Of a DNA stretch of 64,000 nucleotides, positions 1 to 11,661 are shown piece by piece. The position numbers were made by a program, and so were the translations under genes. Origin of the DNA: Hemileia vastatrix (lineage: Eukaryota; Basidiomycota; Pucciniomycetes; Pucciniales; Zaghouaniaceae); the NCBI GenBank assembly GCA_030280995.1, contig JASXTE010000008.1, positions 20,945,693 through 21,009,692 of the forward strand, given 5' to 3'. Position 1 is the stretch's first letter. The number at the start of each line of letters is the position of its first letter. The notes under the pieces were generated by a model. That model was not told the origin of the DNA. It ran no database searches and was given only the letters and a program-made list of their open reading frames with translations.

Positions 1-70
1 AATTTTGAGATTAAATGGTTGAGATGAGAAACAAGAAGGCTAAATCTGGAAGCAAGAGGTTTAGGATATC

Positions 71-430
71 TTAAAAAGGGCTTGGTGGGCTAAAGGGTGG
101 AAAGGAAAGGTTGAGGTGGGAGGTGAAAGAGTTGGGGTGGGGTAGGGAGGAGTGTAAAAGGGGTGAGTATAGATGAGGATGGAGTGAGAGTAGTGTTATG
201 GGGTGAAAACTAAAAGGGAAGGGGAGGGGTGAGGAGTATGTAAACTTACTCATGAATTTTAGATACTTCAGCAACTTCCTTGGGATGTTTATCAAAAGAA
301 GAGATATGGGAAAGAAGTCTAAATGAATACAAAGGCAGAGAAAGGCATTTTTAGAGCTCAAAAGGATGTGAAATGAGGTGGAAAAAAACTGAAGGTGGAC
401 TTTATCTTTTGGCGGAAGAACAGAGTTCAC
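71..430 (-). repeat. Pyrimidine-rich repeat arm beginning with a GAACTCTGTTCTTC end
   Basis: Read on the minus strand, this stretch opens with GTGAACTCTGTTCTTC and then becomes strongly pyrimidine-rich. The same opening followed by a pyrimidine-rich tract recurs on the plus strand near 16637-16850, so the two are probably copies of one repeat. A 119-codon ORF runs through it, but its composition (Ser, Pro, Leu, Phe) is what a CT-rich tract gives in any frame. I read it as non-coding. The boundary near 430 is the shared end; the left boundary is unclear. Confidence 0.45.
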
Positions 431-2126
431 CCTGTATGAATTCAGTACTCATTTTCCACAATAAAAAACAAGAAGTAAAAGTGGTTTATTTCTATTTTTA
501 ACCCTCAATTCATACAAGCTATTGGTTTATTCAATGTTTGTAATAAGCACTGAACATTGAGACTGAAGATCTACAGGAATGTAAAAAGTAGCCATTAAAT
601 ACTATTTAAATTTTTTACAAAGTTGTTTACAGAATCTTTATTAAGAATATAAATAAGATAGAAAACCAATAAAATGGGTAAACTTTTGAAACAGTTTGGG
701 AAAGGTAAAAAATCCTAAATTAAAATTTTGAAGTAGTGCACTTTTATTCTATTAGATATATGTATAGAGCCTTTAGTTTAGTTCAGAACAATTTTAGTGA
801 GATGTATAATATTTTTAAATTAAATTAAAAAATTTAAATAAATATTTAACATGAGACAAATTGATATATATAGTAAACCTTTGGCTCTATTTCATTTTCT
901 ATGATTATTGTACATGCAATAATAATTAACCATCATAGCCAAAAATTTAATAAAATAAGTATGTTCCTGCTCAGAATCTTTGAATAATCTATCAAAAAAA
1001 AATAAAAACATTTTTAATCCTTTTTTTACTAAAGTTTTTTCATTTCAATGACTATATACATTTTCCGAAAATGGTATATCTTAATTTTGGTGGTACTTAG
1101 ATTGAACTAAAAATGAGATCCTGTTTTCATCTGTGGTTCAAGCTAAGTTAAACTGTGAGAAAATTTAAAAACTTTTAAAGGTTTTATCAAATATTTTTAC
1201 ATTTAAACATAATTATATTCTTATATGAAAATGATTTATATTAAATACTTTAAATTTCTGGAAATAAATACAAATGATGAATCATTTTGGAGAAAATATT
1301 TATTAAAAATATTTGGATGTTGATTTTCTAATATTATGAAATTATTCTTTTTTCTCCATGAAAGATTAAGAAGATAACTAAAAAAGAATTTTTATACAAC
1401 TATAACATATAAAAAAGGTATCAGATCTTCTTTCTAGCATAATAATAATTCAAAATAACAATTTAATCATTTTAAGTACAAATTATATAGATCCTTAAAA
1501 GCCTCTCATTATTTTTTTTGATTTTCATTTGTAAATTATAAGGAAATATCATAAGATAAAAATGGTATCTTTTTGAAAAATAAAATAAATATACTTCAAA
1601 TAAATATCTATTGTTGTAAAAACTCAAAGTTTAACCTTAAGTTTCTGTTTGAAATGTGCACTGCTGAGCTGAAATATTCTCTATTCAAATTCATTTTTTT
1701 AAAAATATATTCATTCTTGTATTTCTTATTTTTAAGGCCAATTAGAAGAAGATTTATAAAATCTTCTGTTTACATAGGATATCAAAGGGATTTTACTTTA
1801 AAGAATTCGAAATTTAATAGAAGAATCATATAATTTTTACCTATCAGTGTGAATATCATTTTTCTAATAAATGATTGATAAATTTTTAACTCATATATTT
1901 TATTTAAGAAGTATGTGTAAATGTTCAGTTGTGAATAAATCCTGTCAAAACCTTTTTTCCAAAGACTAAAAAAGTAAACCTGAAAATATTTGCTTAATTT
2001 ATTCATCAACATAGAATTGAAATATTCTGTCTATTCATTTAAAATATGCATCATTTTTTATTTTAATTAAAATATAATCCCTTTAAAACTAGCTTTTTTA
2101 TATGGGTATAACTCAAAATACCTATT
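431..2126. other. AT-rich gene-free stretch
   Basis: Very AT-rich sequence with only short ORFs on either strand and no recognisable domain, splice-linked exons or RNA gene. I see no clear repeat ends within it. Confidence 0.6.
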
Positions 2127-2325
2127 AGGGGTTATCAAAGTTAGAAATGTGTAATTATTTAAAAGTTATTTCACAACACAAAAAAAAAGGCACAAACTTG
2201 ACATTAATTATTAGTAAAAAGGTGTTTTGGGGGCACAATATGACATATTTTAAAAAACAATCATGGTTGATTTGATGGAAAAATAGGTATTTTGAAATGG
2301 AAGAATTCTAACTTTGATACCCCCT
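2127..2325. mobile_element. MITE family 1, copy 1 (Harbinger-like ends)
   Basis: A 199-bp non-coding element. The left end is AGGGGTTATCAAAGTTAGAAA and the right end is its near-reverse complement, TTTCTAACTTTGATACCCCCT. It is flanked on both sides by the trinucleotide ATT (2124-2126 and 2326-2328), which fits a 3-bp target duplication. Related copies lie at 32701-32902 and 35358-35555. The terminal AGGGG(G)T-TCA pattern matches the Harbinger element at 16098-18653, which suggests mobilisation by a transposase of that superfamily. It has no coding capacity. Confidence 0.75.
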
Positions 2326-2351
2326 ATTGAGTCTTTTTTAAAATATAATTA

Positions 2352-2392
2352 TCACCACAGAAAATTTGGGGGGGTATTGCTAGCAATACCCC
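2352..2392. repeat. Repeat end with perfect TTGCTAGCAA palindrome
   Basis: An ATCACCACAGAAAATTTGGG tract is followed at 2371-2392 by a perfect 22-nt palindrome centred on TATTGCTAGCAATA and bounded by GGGG/CCCC. The same tract and palindrome occur at the outer ends of the large AT-rich inverted repeat (31884-31905 and 38686-38703). It therefore marks the end of another member of that repeat family, of which little else is recognisable here. Confidence 0.6.
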
Positions 2393-3247
2393 TCATTTAA
2401 AAATGTTGGGAAGTGGTTGGAAAGCTGTTGGAAGGCTGTTGGGAGTTCATTGTGAAACCAGATTTAAATTAATTGGACAAAGATTTGGTAATCAGTTAGA
2501 CCTAGGTTCAACCAAACTCAATCACAGGTTTCTTGGAGCTTGGTGATTACTTTAATTTTGAGCTGAGCACAGATTGAGCAAAGCTTGAACATATCACTTA
2601 ACATATCATAATATTCACTTTCCCATCTTGTGGAAAGCAAAATTTGATATTCGTTCTAAGAATATCTACATATATTTTCTTGCCAAGTTGGTAACAGAAG
2701 GTTAAACTGTAGTATCTCAATTATTACACTAGACTACATAGATATTTGATAAAACATACAATTCAAATCAATTTTAATATTATTGAGATCACCATAAGTG
2801 TCTTTCCAAAGACTTACAAAAAGTATGTTAGTATCAAGATATCGTTCTAGGTAGTAGTTTCAATTTGGATTTTGAACTGACATCTAAAGCATTTTACTAT
2901 TAGACAGAAACATAAATAAGTGTAATAAGAGTGAAATTATTCTATTTTGTGATTATAATGTAACAATAATGCACATTTTTATTGAGAAAATTTTTCTTCC
3001 TCCACAAACCAAAATTTACTCTATAGGCTCAAGATTTATTTTTAAGACATATTATTCATTTCAGTTATCAATGATTTACTTCCAATATTTATTAAAAAGA
3101 TAATAATAATACATGTGAAAGAATTATGAGCTTAGCATAGCATATGCTAAAAAGTTATTTTGTCGTTTTATTCAAAACTGATTCTTCATTTTTTGCTTCA
3201 ATTCATCTTTTAACAACCACTATCTTCAGATACTATTCTTACTTAAT
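2393..3247. other. Gene-free stretch upstream of the SNF2 gene
   Basis: AT-rich sequence with AGCTTGG/GAGCTGAG-type subterminal words near 2540-2600, resembling the subterminal words of the repeat ends near 31.7 and 33.3 kb. The last 200 bp should hold the promoter of the SNF2 gene, but no convincing TATA or initiator stands out. Confidence 0.45.
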
Positions 3248-5676
3248 ATGTCAAGTCTCAGATGTGTTGGACAGTTCTCAATAACAATCGATCAAATTTA
3301 TATGAATGTAATTTCAAGATTTCAAAACTCACCGACCCCCACGATTTTACAGCGAGGCCATTCGAATGTTCATATTTTTGGACTATTTGAAGAAAGAAAA
3401 CCAACCCTTGTTGGTAATCTTTCTCAAGTGCAGAGTCAGCACATTGGACCACTATTGGGTGACATTGGCTCTGGATCTCACCATTTAAACCAAAGAAGTG
3501 CCTTGAATCCTATGAAGCCTTTCTATTTTCATGCTTACTTGGTTCCAGTTTTTGGTAATCAGTATCAACTTTGGGGATGCCTCTTTTCTTCAAGTACACT
3601 AATCAGTCTTGCTAAAGAAGCATTTTCTTCTGCACAAATCGATTTATGTCCAATCCTGAACTACGACTCCACTATCTTTTTTAATATCCCGCATGTAATT
3701 TTTGAAGGCTCTTTCCAAATATCTCAGAGTACTCAAGATTGGAAAGCTGATCAACTTATCCGAGGAATCAAAACAGTTCTCAAAACACATCAACTTCAAG
3801 CAATAAATTTTATGATTGACAATGAACGAATGTTAAAGGAAAAGTTGGATATCATGTGGAGGCACCAGGACAACCATTGGCTTAGAACTGGATTCGATGA
3901 CTATAAAGATCAGTTTCCTAACAATCAATTGCCGCCTGAAGGAAACGGGTCAATACTTGCTGATGATATGGGTTTGGGAAAGACACTTTCAACTCTTTCT
4001 CTTATAAGTGCAACTCAAGGTGAAGCAAGACAATTCCAGGTATCAGAAAATCAAGAAGGTATTAATCGGAGTTCAGCCACACTGATTATATGCCCCCTGG
4101 CAACACTATCGAATTGGATCAATGAAATAAGTGTGCACTTTGAAGATAATGCACTTCCTTTCAAGGTTCTTTATGGGAAGGATTGTCAAAATACTAATGT
4201 CAATGAGCTACAGGACACTGCTATTGTTTTAACGACCTATGAAATAGCTAGCCCAACGATGTCAAAAAATCAAAGCCAAAAAAAGATACCGGTGACTCAA
4301 ATGCTCTTTTGGTATAGAGTTGTTTTAGATGAAGCTCAGTTAGTGCCCATTTCTATATCTAAAACTTAAAACTTAATTTTTATTATCAATTTTTATAAAT
4401 ATTCTTTTAGTTACATTAAAAATCCTTACTCGCAGAGGGCTCAAACAATATTTGACTTGGAATCCCAACACCGACTATGCTTGACTGGAACTCCACTTCA
4501 GAACAGGCCCACTGACCTTCAAAGTCTCATATTTTTTCTTAGAATCGAAAAGTGGCAAGAAGACTGGTTATGGAAGAATTTCCTTTTTCCAGGTTTGCAA
4601 AAAGGAAAGGCTAATTCTATTAAATCAATCAATCACTTAATGAAAGTCATAAGCCTACGTAGAACAAAGGATGCAATTTTGTCTCTTCCAAAAAAGATTC
4701 AAAGGGGGATATCGGTTCAATTAGCAGATCCATGGAGGTCTAAACTTGATGTGCTTCAAGAAGGATTCACTGAGCGATATGGGCCCTCCAGAAGCACTGA
4801 CTTCCCTTGGGACTCATCTGAGTTTCTAAGAGAGCTGATGATTTTAAGAAAATTCTGCAACCATCCAATCTACGAAAATCTGGATGAAACTCCAACTTTT
4901 GATTTCACCTGGCAGCATTCCGCAAAGATTTGTCATCTTATAGGCCACTTAAAAAACTTTTTGTCTGGTGAAAGGGATATAAATTTTCCAAAAGCTGTTA
5001 TATTCTCCAACTTTGCAGACTTTTTGCAGATGTAAGTGATTCTATAATGAATTGTTTTACAAAATTGTGTTGGCTTATTAAAAACAATTTTCTAATATTT
5101 CAAAATAGAATAAAAATGGCTTTAGATGACCACAATATTAGGTATACCCAGCTTACGGGTGAACTCAGCCGGACAAAGCGAGACAAAAATATGCATGAAT
5201 TCCATTTTAATAAAAATTGCCAAGTTTTGGTTGGAACGATTCAGGCTGCAGGAGTGGGTATAGATCTCAGGTGTGCTCAAAATGTATATATAATGGTGAG
5301 CTCAATGTCTTTTATTTCATATTAAGAACAAAAATATTAAATTTTTTATATGTTCAATGTTGAAATAGGAGCCAAATTGGAATCCAGCAGTTGAGCAACA
5401 GGCTGTTGATCGGCTGTATAGAATGGGGCAGCAAAATGAAGTAAATGTTTTGAATTATTTTGTACAAGGAAGTATAGAATTCAGCATGTATAAGATTCAA
5501 AGGAAAAAAATGGAGCTAACAATGTAAGCCAAATTTCATTTCTATAAATTTTAATGATAATAGTAATCATTAAAATTATGTTTTTGTTTTCAAGGCTAAG
5601 TGTCCCAAACAGTGGAAATGAGGAGTATGAGTGTGCAAACCTATTATTAAGGGAGTTTGTCAATCACTCACATTAG
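3248..5676 (+). CDS. SNF2-family DNA-dependent ATPase (Rad5/Rad16-like), five exons
   Basis: Exons 3248-4338, 4411-5031, 5109-5295, 5369-5523 and 5595-5676 join in phase to a 711-residue protein; the introns are 55-77 bp with GT...AG ends. The SNF2 motifs are in order: Walker A GLGKT at residues 242-246, DEAH at 361-364 (the H is created by splicing), LTGTPLQN at 388-395, LRRTK, then helicase lobe 2 with AAGVGIDLR and the AVDRLYRMGQ arginine finger near 645-654. Family members hydrolyse ATP to translocate on duplex DNA in chromatin remodelling or repair. The motif spacing and the LRKFCNHP stretch resemble Rad5/Rad16/HLTF proteins, but the RING finger usual in that group is absent. No break is visible in the joined frame. 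The start is the first ATG of the open frame; an upstream exon cannot be excluded. The stop overlaps the end of the convergent gene at 5660. The family is secure, the subfamily less so. Confidence 0.85.
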
Positions 5677-6808
5677 AGGAACAAAGAATTTCAAGGAGAG
5701 CAGGTAAATTTATGGGATTTTGAGGATTTAAAAGTCTGAGTTGTTGAGGATTTAGAGATGCAAGATATAAGGGAGAATAACAGTCATTCGGCAAACCCCG
5801 GGGGACATGAGAAGGATTAAGGTTAGGGGATAATGTTGAAACCAAACTGATTCTTTTGTACAAGGCCAAGTCCTTTAGCACACTGCCAGAGTAGGTTGAA
5901 TTATCTCGAATATCAAAGTGTTGTTGGTCAAGATATTGTGCAACTTTAGAAAAATCTTCAGACCTCCATTGCATTAAGATACGTCTTAACGATCCATCAT
6001 TATCAATTTCGGTGTCTGAACAACATTTGGTGTTTGTGAAAAGGTTGTGATAAGTTTCACAATGTGGAAGTTGTTTAAGAAGTTTAGTTCGGTTAACTGA
6101 ATTCTAAGAATCTTTGTTATTTGAAATAAAGGTCATAAATAAAAACGGTTGAAAAAAAAGGGATTTTCATACTTTTTTTTTTATTCTATATTTATGCTTT
6201 CTCACTTTGATTATTTCTTGAGAGCTATGAGAATCCTTCCCAAGTCTTAATCTATCAGCATGACCTAAAAACCAACGGTGAAGAACTCCTATTTGATTTG
6301 AGAAGCTAATTTGAGTTGAGTCAATTGGATATGCAATCAAATTATTGGTTTTTAAGGCATTGTCCCAGTGTTTAATGAGAATATTTGCCAAGACCTGGTT
6401 CCATTTGTCAAACCAATCTAGGTTCCAAGCGAAAGTTGATCCTGGGAAACCACACATGCGAAGGTGCTCAATAAAAGATTCACGGAAAATTGGTGGAAAC
6501 TTTTCTGAAACCGCTGAATTTGATTCTGGATGAGGTAGTTCAAAGGCAATGTTGCAAGAATTCATGTCGAATGATGAAAATCTGTCTAATTGCTCTTCAG
6601 TAGGGTTTTGTTTCCATCCATTTGATTCTGGTGACATATCCAAAAGTGAATGACAAAAATTGTGTATAGATCTACAAAAGTGAGAATTGAATGGAGGCAA
6701 AGTCTCATTAAAAATTCTATTAAGTGTTCTTGTGTTTGTGGGCAGGTTTCCATGAGGAAAGTAAGAGCTACTAGGGTTCATAAATAATAAGATTAAGAAA
6801 GTGTTCAA
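5660..6808 (-). CDS. Conserved-looking protein of unknown function, two exons
   Basis: Exon 1 is 6808-6173 and exon 2 is 6103-5660. The donor GTATGA (or an alternative GTGAGA 30 nt upstream) joined to a TTCTTAG acceptor gives about 359 residues in frame. Joining extends exon 2 well upstream of its first ATG, through an open stretch with CETYHN, FTNTKCCSD and DGSLRRIL, which supports the model. The first ATG is at 6808; MNPSSSYF at 6781 is an equally good start. Visible features are NPTEEQLDRFSSFD, an aromatic-rich GFPGSTFAWNLDWFDKWN segment, GVLHRWFLGHADRLR and a basic Lys/Arg-rich end to exon 1. I recognise no catalytic motif and no named domain. From general familiarity, not a search, it resembles abundant rust hypothetical proteins. 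It is convergent with the SNF2 gene and the two coding ends overlap by 17 bp. Confidence 0.6.
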
Positions 6809-7856
6809 TTAAATTAAACAAAGAGGAAGGATAAATTGTTGAGCTCCAAAACTTTATGATCAAAGTTGATTTAAGGAGAAATATCACAAAAATTAAGAAT
6901 AAGAAATATTTCGACTTTATGGAATTATAATATGCATAAATTATATTTTTATATGCAACTTGAACTCAAAAGGAATGGTATAAAATAAAGAGAATGATTA
7001 TGTGATAAAAGCAGACTCATTTAAGAAACGGATTTTTTTTTCTTTTCAAAAAATTCTTCCACAAAAATAATTTGTTAAATGTGAGGCTATGTTCATTTTT
7101 TGATTACCAAAAAATTATTTTTGGTCCAATATGATAGTAATACATATTCTTTTGAGTAATTTTTTTCAACCTGAATAAATAGACTAGAGTGTCACTTCAT
7201 CGCATTTATGTATGAAAAGTTATACAAGGTTTCAGCTTTTATGTAATTCTTTAAGGTTTACACTTTTGTAGCATCTATTATTTGAGTATTTTTGATTTTT
7301 TCTTTATAGAAAATTCTACCTAGTACAGACCAATTTTCAAGTTGAAAGAAATATGTTTGTGATTGTTTTTTACAAAATATTAAACTTATTTTTGGGTTTA
7401 ACTTTGATTTTTGGGGTAATTTTTTAAATAATTATGTTAAAAATATGGATTACTTTTCTTATAGTCCATAACTAAGAATTTTTATCAAAATCAAATAATT
7501 ATAGGGTAGTTAGATATAACTCAGAAGGCATTTGATAGAAAAATAATTAAGATGCTTGTGCGTACAACAGAATTTTTTCTATGATAGAAAATATTCTGAT
7601 AAACATGCATGCATTGTTGTACAAATGCAGAGAGTATACAGAATACAAATAAAGTAGACTGCATAACTTTAAATTAATATATAATTTATCCGATTAAAAA
7701 TTAAACATTTAAACTTAAATAATTTCAACACATATTCCATCATATTCTTTTGATCAAAAAATGTAGCTTATATTAGCTAGTGCCTTTCAAAAAAAGGAAT
7801 ACCTTCAATCAGTAACTTCGAATAGCTAACTTATTCCTACAATTATCACAATTACA
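6809..7856. other. Intergenic AT-rich stretch between divergent genes
   Basis: It separates the minus-strand gene ending at 6808 from the plus-strand Plavaka gene and probably contains both promoters. Around 7550-7625 there is an imperfect dyad: GTACAAC near 7561 is repaired by GTTGTAC near 7615, enclosing a CAGAATTTTTTCTA/TAGAAAATATTCTG arm pair. I looked for CACTA-like terminal repeats of the Plavaka element here and could not identify them. Confidence 0.45.
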
Positions 7857-10800
7857 ATGCCTCCATTTTTTCATGTATGTCAATGTCAAGATCTTGGATG
7901 TGTCAATAGAAAGTATCAAACTTCTTCTGGGTCCTTTGAAGTTGGTATGGCTTTCAAAAGCTCTAATTCTTATGCAAAACATCAAGAGGAAAGAAATAGG
8001 AAGGCCCAGATGGTTATTTCTTCCAACAATCCACTTAACATTGGAAGTTCCCGCTCCACAGAAACAGTAAGCTGTATATCTATAGTTCAATGTGAGAATT
8101 AAAGTCTTTATGATGTTTCAATGATTTATTACATAGGGGCAGTTGCTATTGGGGGCAGAAGTATCTTCAACAGTCTCTAGAAACTCAAATCTCGGGGAAC
8201 GGTATAGCCAAATAATTATGTGGCAGGCAGCAAAGCTTTCTCTGATTCATCATTTGAGCAAAGAAGGTTGTACTCAATTTTTGGATGAAGAAATTAAGAA
8301 GCTCAAACTTCTAGGTGATAGTGGAATACTGGATTCTGATAGCATTGTCCGCCTGGTCCCACGCTCGATAGATACAGTTTTTAGTCGATTAAAGCTCAAT
8401 CAATCATTTTTCACTAAAACATGCTGTCCTAAATGCTTTGCTCTTTATGAGTATAACTCTGAATCTCAACCATCTATACTATGTTGCAATCAACCGTTTC
8501 TTTCATCATCAAAGCGCTATTTAAAAATGTTTGGAGCAGGACAAATTGCAGTTAAATGTGATGAAAGGCTGTATTTGATGGAGGAACATCAAGAACATGT
8601 AAAATACTTATCTCTTAAAACATTTCATCACCATTCTTTTATCGACTGGCTTAAGGAAAAGATCAAACTGTTCAAATTTGAGCTTCTGATTGAGAAGAAA
8701 ACCCCTGTGGCAGAACGTGTAGAGTGTGATTTGATGAAGGATGTTTGTGATGGTTCAATTTGGAAAAACTTTCCCATAACCACTCCAGCTCTGGATAGCA
8801 ATGATGATGAATATACGATAACTTCAGGCAACTTAATGTTTACTTTATATGTCGACTGGTTTAGGCCTGGTGGCAATAGGATTGGAGGTCATCAGAAGTC
8901 TGTAGGCAATATTATGATGGTGTGTATGAACCTACCTCAAGAAGATAGATACAAAATGGAAAATCTTTTTTTGTATTCTATTATACCCGGACCAACAGAA
9001 CCCACAAGTGAACAGCTTAATCACCTTCTAAAACCACTGGTTAATGATCTACAAACTCTATGGGATGGTATATTGATTGAAAAGACACATCTTTATCCAC
9101 GAGGCCGGAAATTAAGAGTTGCATTGTTCTCTTTGATAGGTGACATTCCTGCAATACGAAAATTGGCTGGCTTTTTGAGTCACTCTGCAAAAATGTTCTG
9201 CTCTTTCTGTAATATCTCTAAAGATGAAATTAGTGAAAAGAATGTGGGAAATTTTTCATTACGGAATCATGAGGATCATATGTGCTGGGCAACAAAGTGG
9301 AAAAATTCTAAGTCACATTGGGAGCGTGTATCAATTGTTCAAAATCATGGGGTACGATGGAGTGAGCTGAATAACCTTGAATATTGGCGTCCAACTGAAT
9401 ATTGCTCAATTGATGTTATGCATTCACATATGCTTGGCAACCTAAAAGATCACAGTCTAAGCTATTTTCAAATCCAAAATGCAGCAAAAGATCTAGAAAG
9501 AAAGCTGGAAAAGGATAAAAATTGGCATGTAAGAGAAGAAGATGATGATTTCTTTTCTGATACTTCACTGCACAAACATTCGAAAAAACGTAGAAGTAGC
9601 TTAAGCACCACGAATAATGATGATGATGATACAGGACACACGAGACAGCACAAGCGGCAAAGACGTACGAGTTCAAGACAGTCATCAAGTCATCATGGAC
9701 TAGATAATGAAGGATTGGGAACAAATCGATCAAGAAGCCAGAGTAGGTCATCCAGCTCCAAATTTATTCCTCCATATAGCGATGTGGCCTCAGTACAGTC
9801 TCAAAGCAGTGACAGTAGGAATTCATTGTATAACTTAAGGCAAAGAAGCATTAGCATATCACAGAGTGAAGGATCTCACTCATCAAATGAGACAGCTAGA
9901 GATGAAGAAAATAAAAGGAAAGGTAAGGAGAAAGAAAATGAAGGTAGTAGTAATCCACGAATCACAGCAGCAGAGCTACAGGTTGTATGGAAGATGATTG
10001 ATCAAGTAAGAAGACCTTCCTGGCTAACACGAGTTCCAAAATCAGTAGGATCTAAAAAGGCAGGATCCCTCAAGGCAGCAGAATGGCACATGCTGTATAC
10101 TCTCTACTTCCCTTTGTCACTTATACCCCTTTGGTTTGAAAAATTTAAAGAATCTGAATCTTCAGCTTCCTCAGCTGATAAACCAAGAGAATATTATCTT
10201 CTCAAGTCACTTGTAACATTATGCTCGATCACCAATTTTTTGACATTAAAAAATATACAGACTAATGAGCTTAAAGATCTAGATCAATTTCTGTTAGAGT
10301 ATCGTGAGTGCCTTGAAGAGGGTTGGAAGAATATTAATGCAAAGCCAAATCTGCATATCACTCAACATTATCCTGAAATGATAAAGCGTCTTGGTCCACC
10401 ATCAGGTACAGCTACTTGGTCTGGAGAGCGGGTGAATCATATATTATCTTAAATTCCAAACAATCACCATCCACGTATGTAATGTTTGTAAGAAATGATT
10501 TAAAAACTCAGCTGTGCTAATTTATTAATATTTACCACAGGAGAGATACCGCTAACAATGCTCAAACATTGGTATCGGAAGTCTAGGGTATTAGATCTTG
10601 GTGAAGCTGAAGATAATGATCAATGTGAGACTAAAAAAATCCATATTGATCTCGATAAACAAAACAAATGGATCCATCTAAGTATGGCATTATTTACTAA
10701 ATGGGTAAGGGCACGAATGGGAAAAGAAACTTCAAGACGGGCTTTGACACCATCGGAGAAAAGTGGGGATCGGGTAGTTGAAAATGTAGCAAGCATATTG

Positions 10801-11235
10801 ATACATGGAAAGAGGTTTACTAGTTACCATCGACACATTGCTAATTCAACAATTGAATTCTACTATGGAAAAGATAGCCAGTTTGGGCAAATTGATGATC
10901 TTTTCAGATCAAAGGAAGAGATTGATCAAATATATTTAATAGTAAGTCCTTTCAAAGAGCTCCGTCCAGAAGAAACATCAAAGGATCCCTATGAGCTTTT
11001 CCCACAAGTGCATTGTCGGTTAGTAAGAGTAGCCAAAGCAACTCAAATTGTGATTAAGAAAGATGCAATAATTGGACATGCAGCTACTGTCGAGCACAAA
11101 AAAGGAATGTTTGGAATCAAAGACGAGGTTGTCACTGCCATTGGACTGCAGACAGTAGTGAGTGAAAAAATTAATCAAATTTATTTTCTGTTGACTAACA
11201 TCTTTGTGTTAATTTGGGATTCGGGAAATTTGTAG
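7857..11235 (+). pseudogene. Plavaka/CACTA-type DDE transposase with one in-frame stop
   Basis: Exon 1 is 7857-8066, exon 2 is 8137-10474 and exon 3 is 10541 to about 11235; the joins are in phase. Visible in order are an N-terminal CQCQDLGC cysteine cluster, a CCPKC zinc-ribbon-like motif at 166-170, YVDWF (D310), IGDIPAIRKLAGF (D406), CSFC at 425-428 and YCSIDVMHSHMLG (D496). A Ser/Asp/Arg-rich linker (about 559-679) precedes ATWSGERVN, which continues across the intron into REIPLTMLKHW. This is the fungal Plavaka branch of CACTA transposases, which cut and paste DNA using a metal-dependent RNase H-like core. A TAA at 10450-10452 (codon 842) interrupts an otherwise coherent frame just before the second intron, so this copy is probably dead unless the stop is read through or mis-sequenced. 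The C-terminal end is uncertain after VTAIGLQT (about 11154). No flanking terminal repeats were identified. Confidence 0.8.
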
Positions 11236-11661
11236 GATTGGTGATATTTGTAAATGGTGAAAGAAATAATTCAATGCTCGATTAAAAAATGCAATGCATC
11301 CAACTTACCTTATCATAAACCAGTGAACAATTACTTTGGTTGCTTTTATTGCGAGAGAACCCATGCTTTCAATGAGTCATTTTTATCTTAAATGTAAGAA
11401 TGAAAGAAATAAAATCATGATAATGAGAAATATGATAAAATTTTTACTTAATGAATGATCTTCTTGCTCATTCATCTACTATAAATAGTTTGACCTTCCA
11501 ACTTTAGCTGATAGCTATATATTATTCACTTTATTTTTCGACAAGAGAACATACACGTTTACAAGACTATATACATAGTATCTTTTTTTACTTTAGCTTT
11601 GATAGGTATAAATTTTAACAACTGATTATTTTTATTTTATTTTATTTTATTACAGTTTATT
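11236..11661. other. Intergenic stretch with TTTTA repeats
   Basis: No gene is visible. A short run of TTTTA units followed by TTACAG lies at 11627-11655, immediately before the ATG of the next gene. This could be the polypyrimidine tract and acceptor of an intron in its 5' leader. Confidence 0.4.

Noticed and set aside
1573..2012. Small ORFs on both strands in AT-rich DNA
   Set aside because: Lys/Ile/Phe/Tyr/Asn-rich AT-driven products without domains or splice context.
7857..11235. KDZ-class transposase
   Set aside because: The CCPKC, DWF..GGN, GDIPAIRK and WSGERVN motif set fits Plavaka/CACTA better; the CxC cysteine clusters typical of KDZ were not seen.
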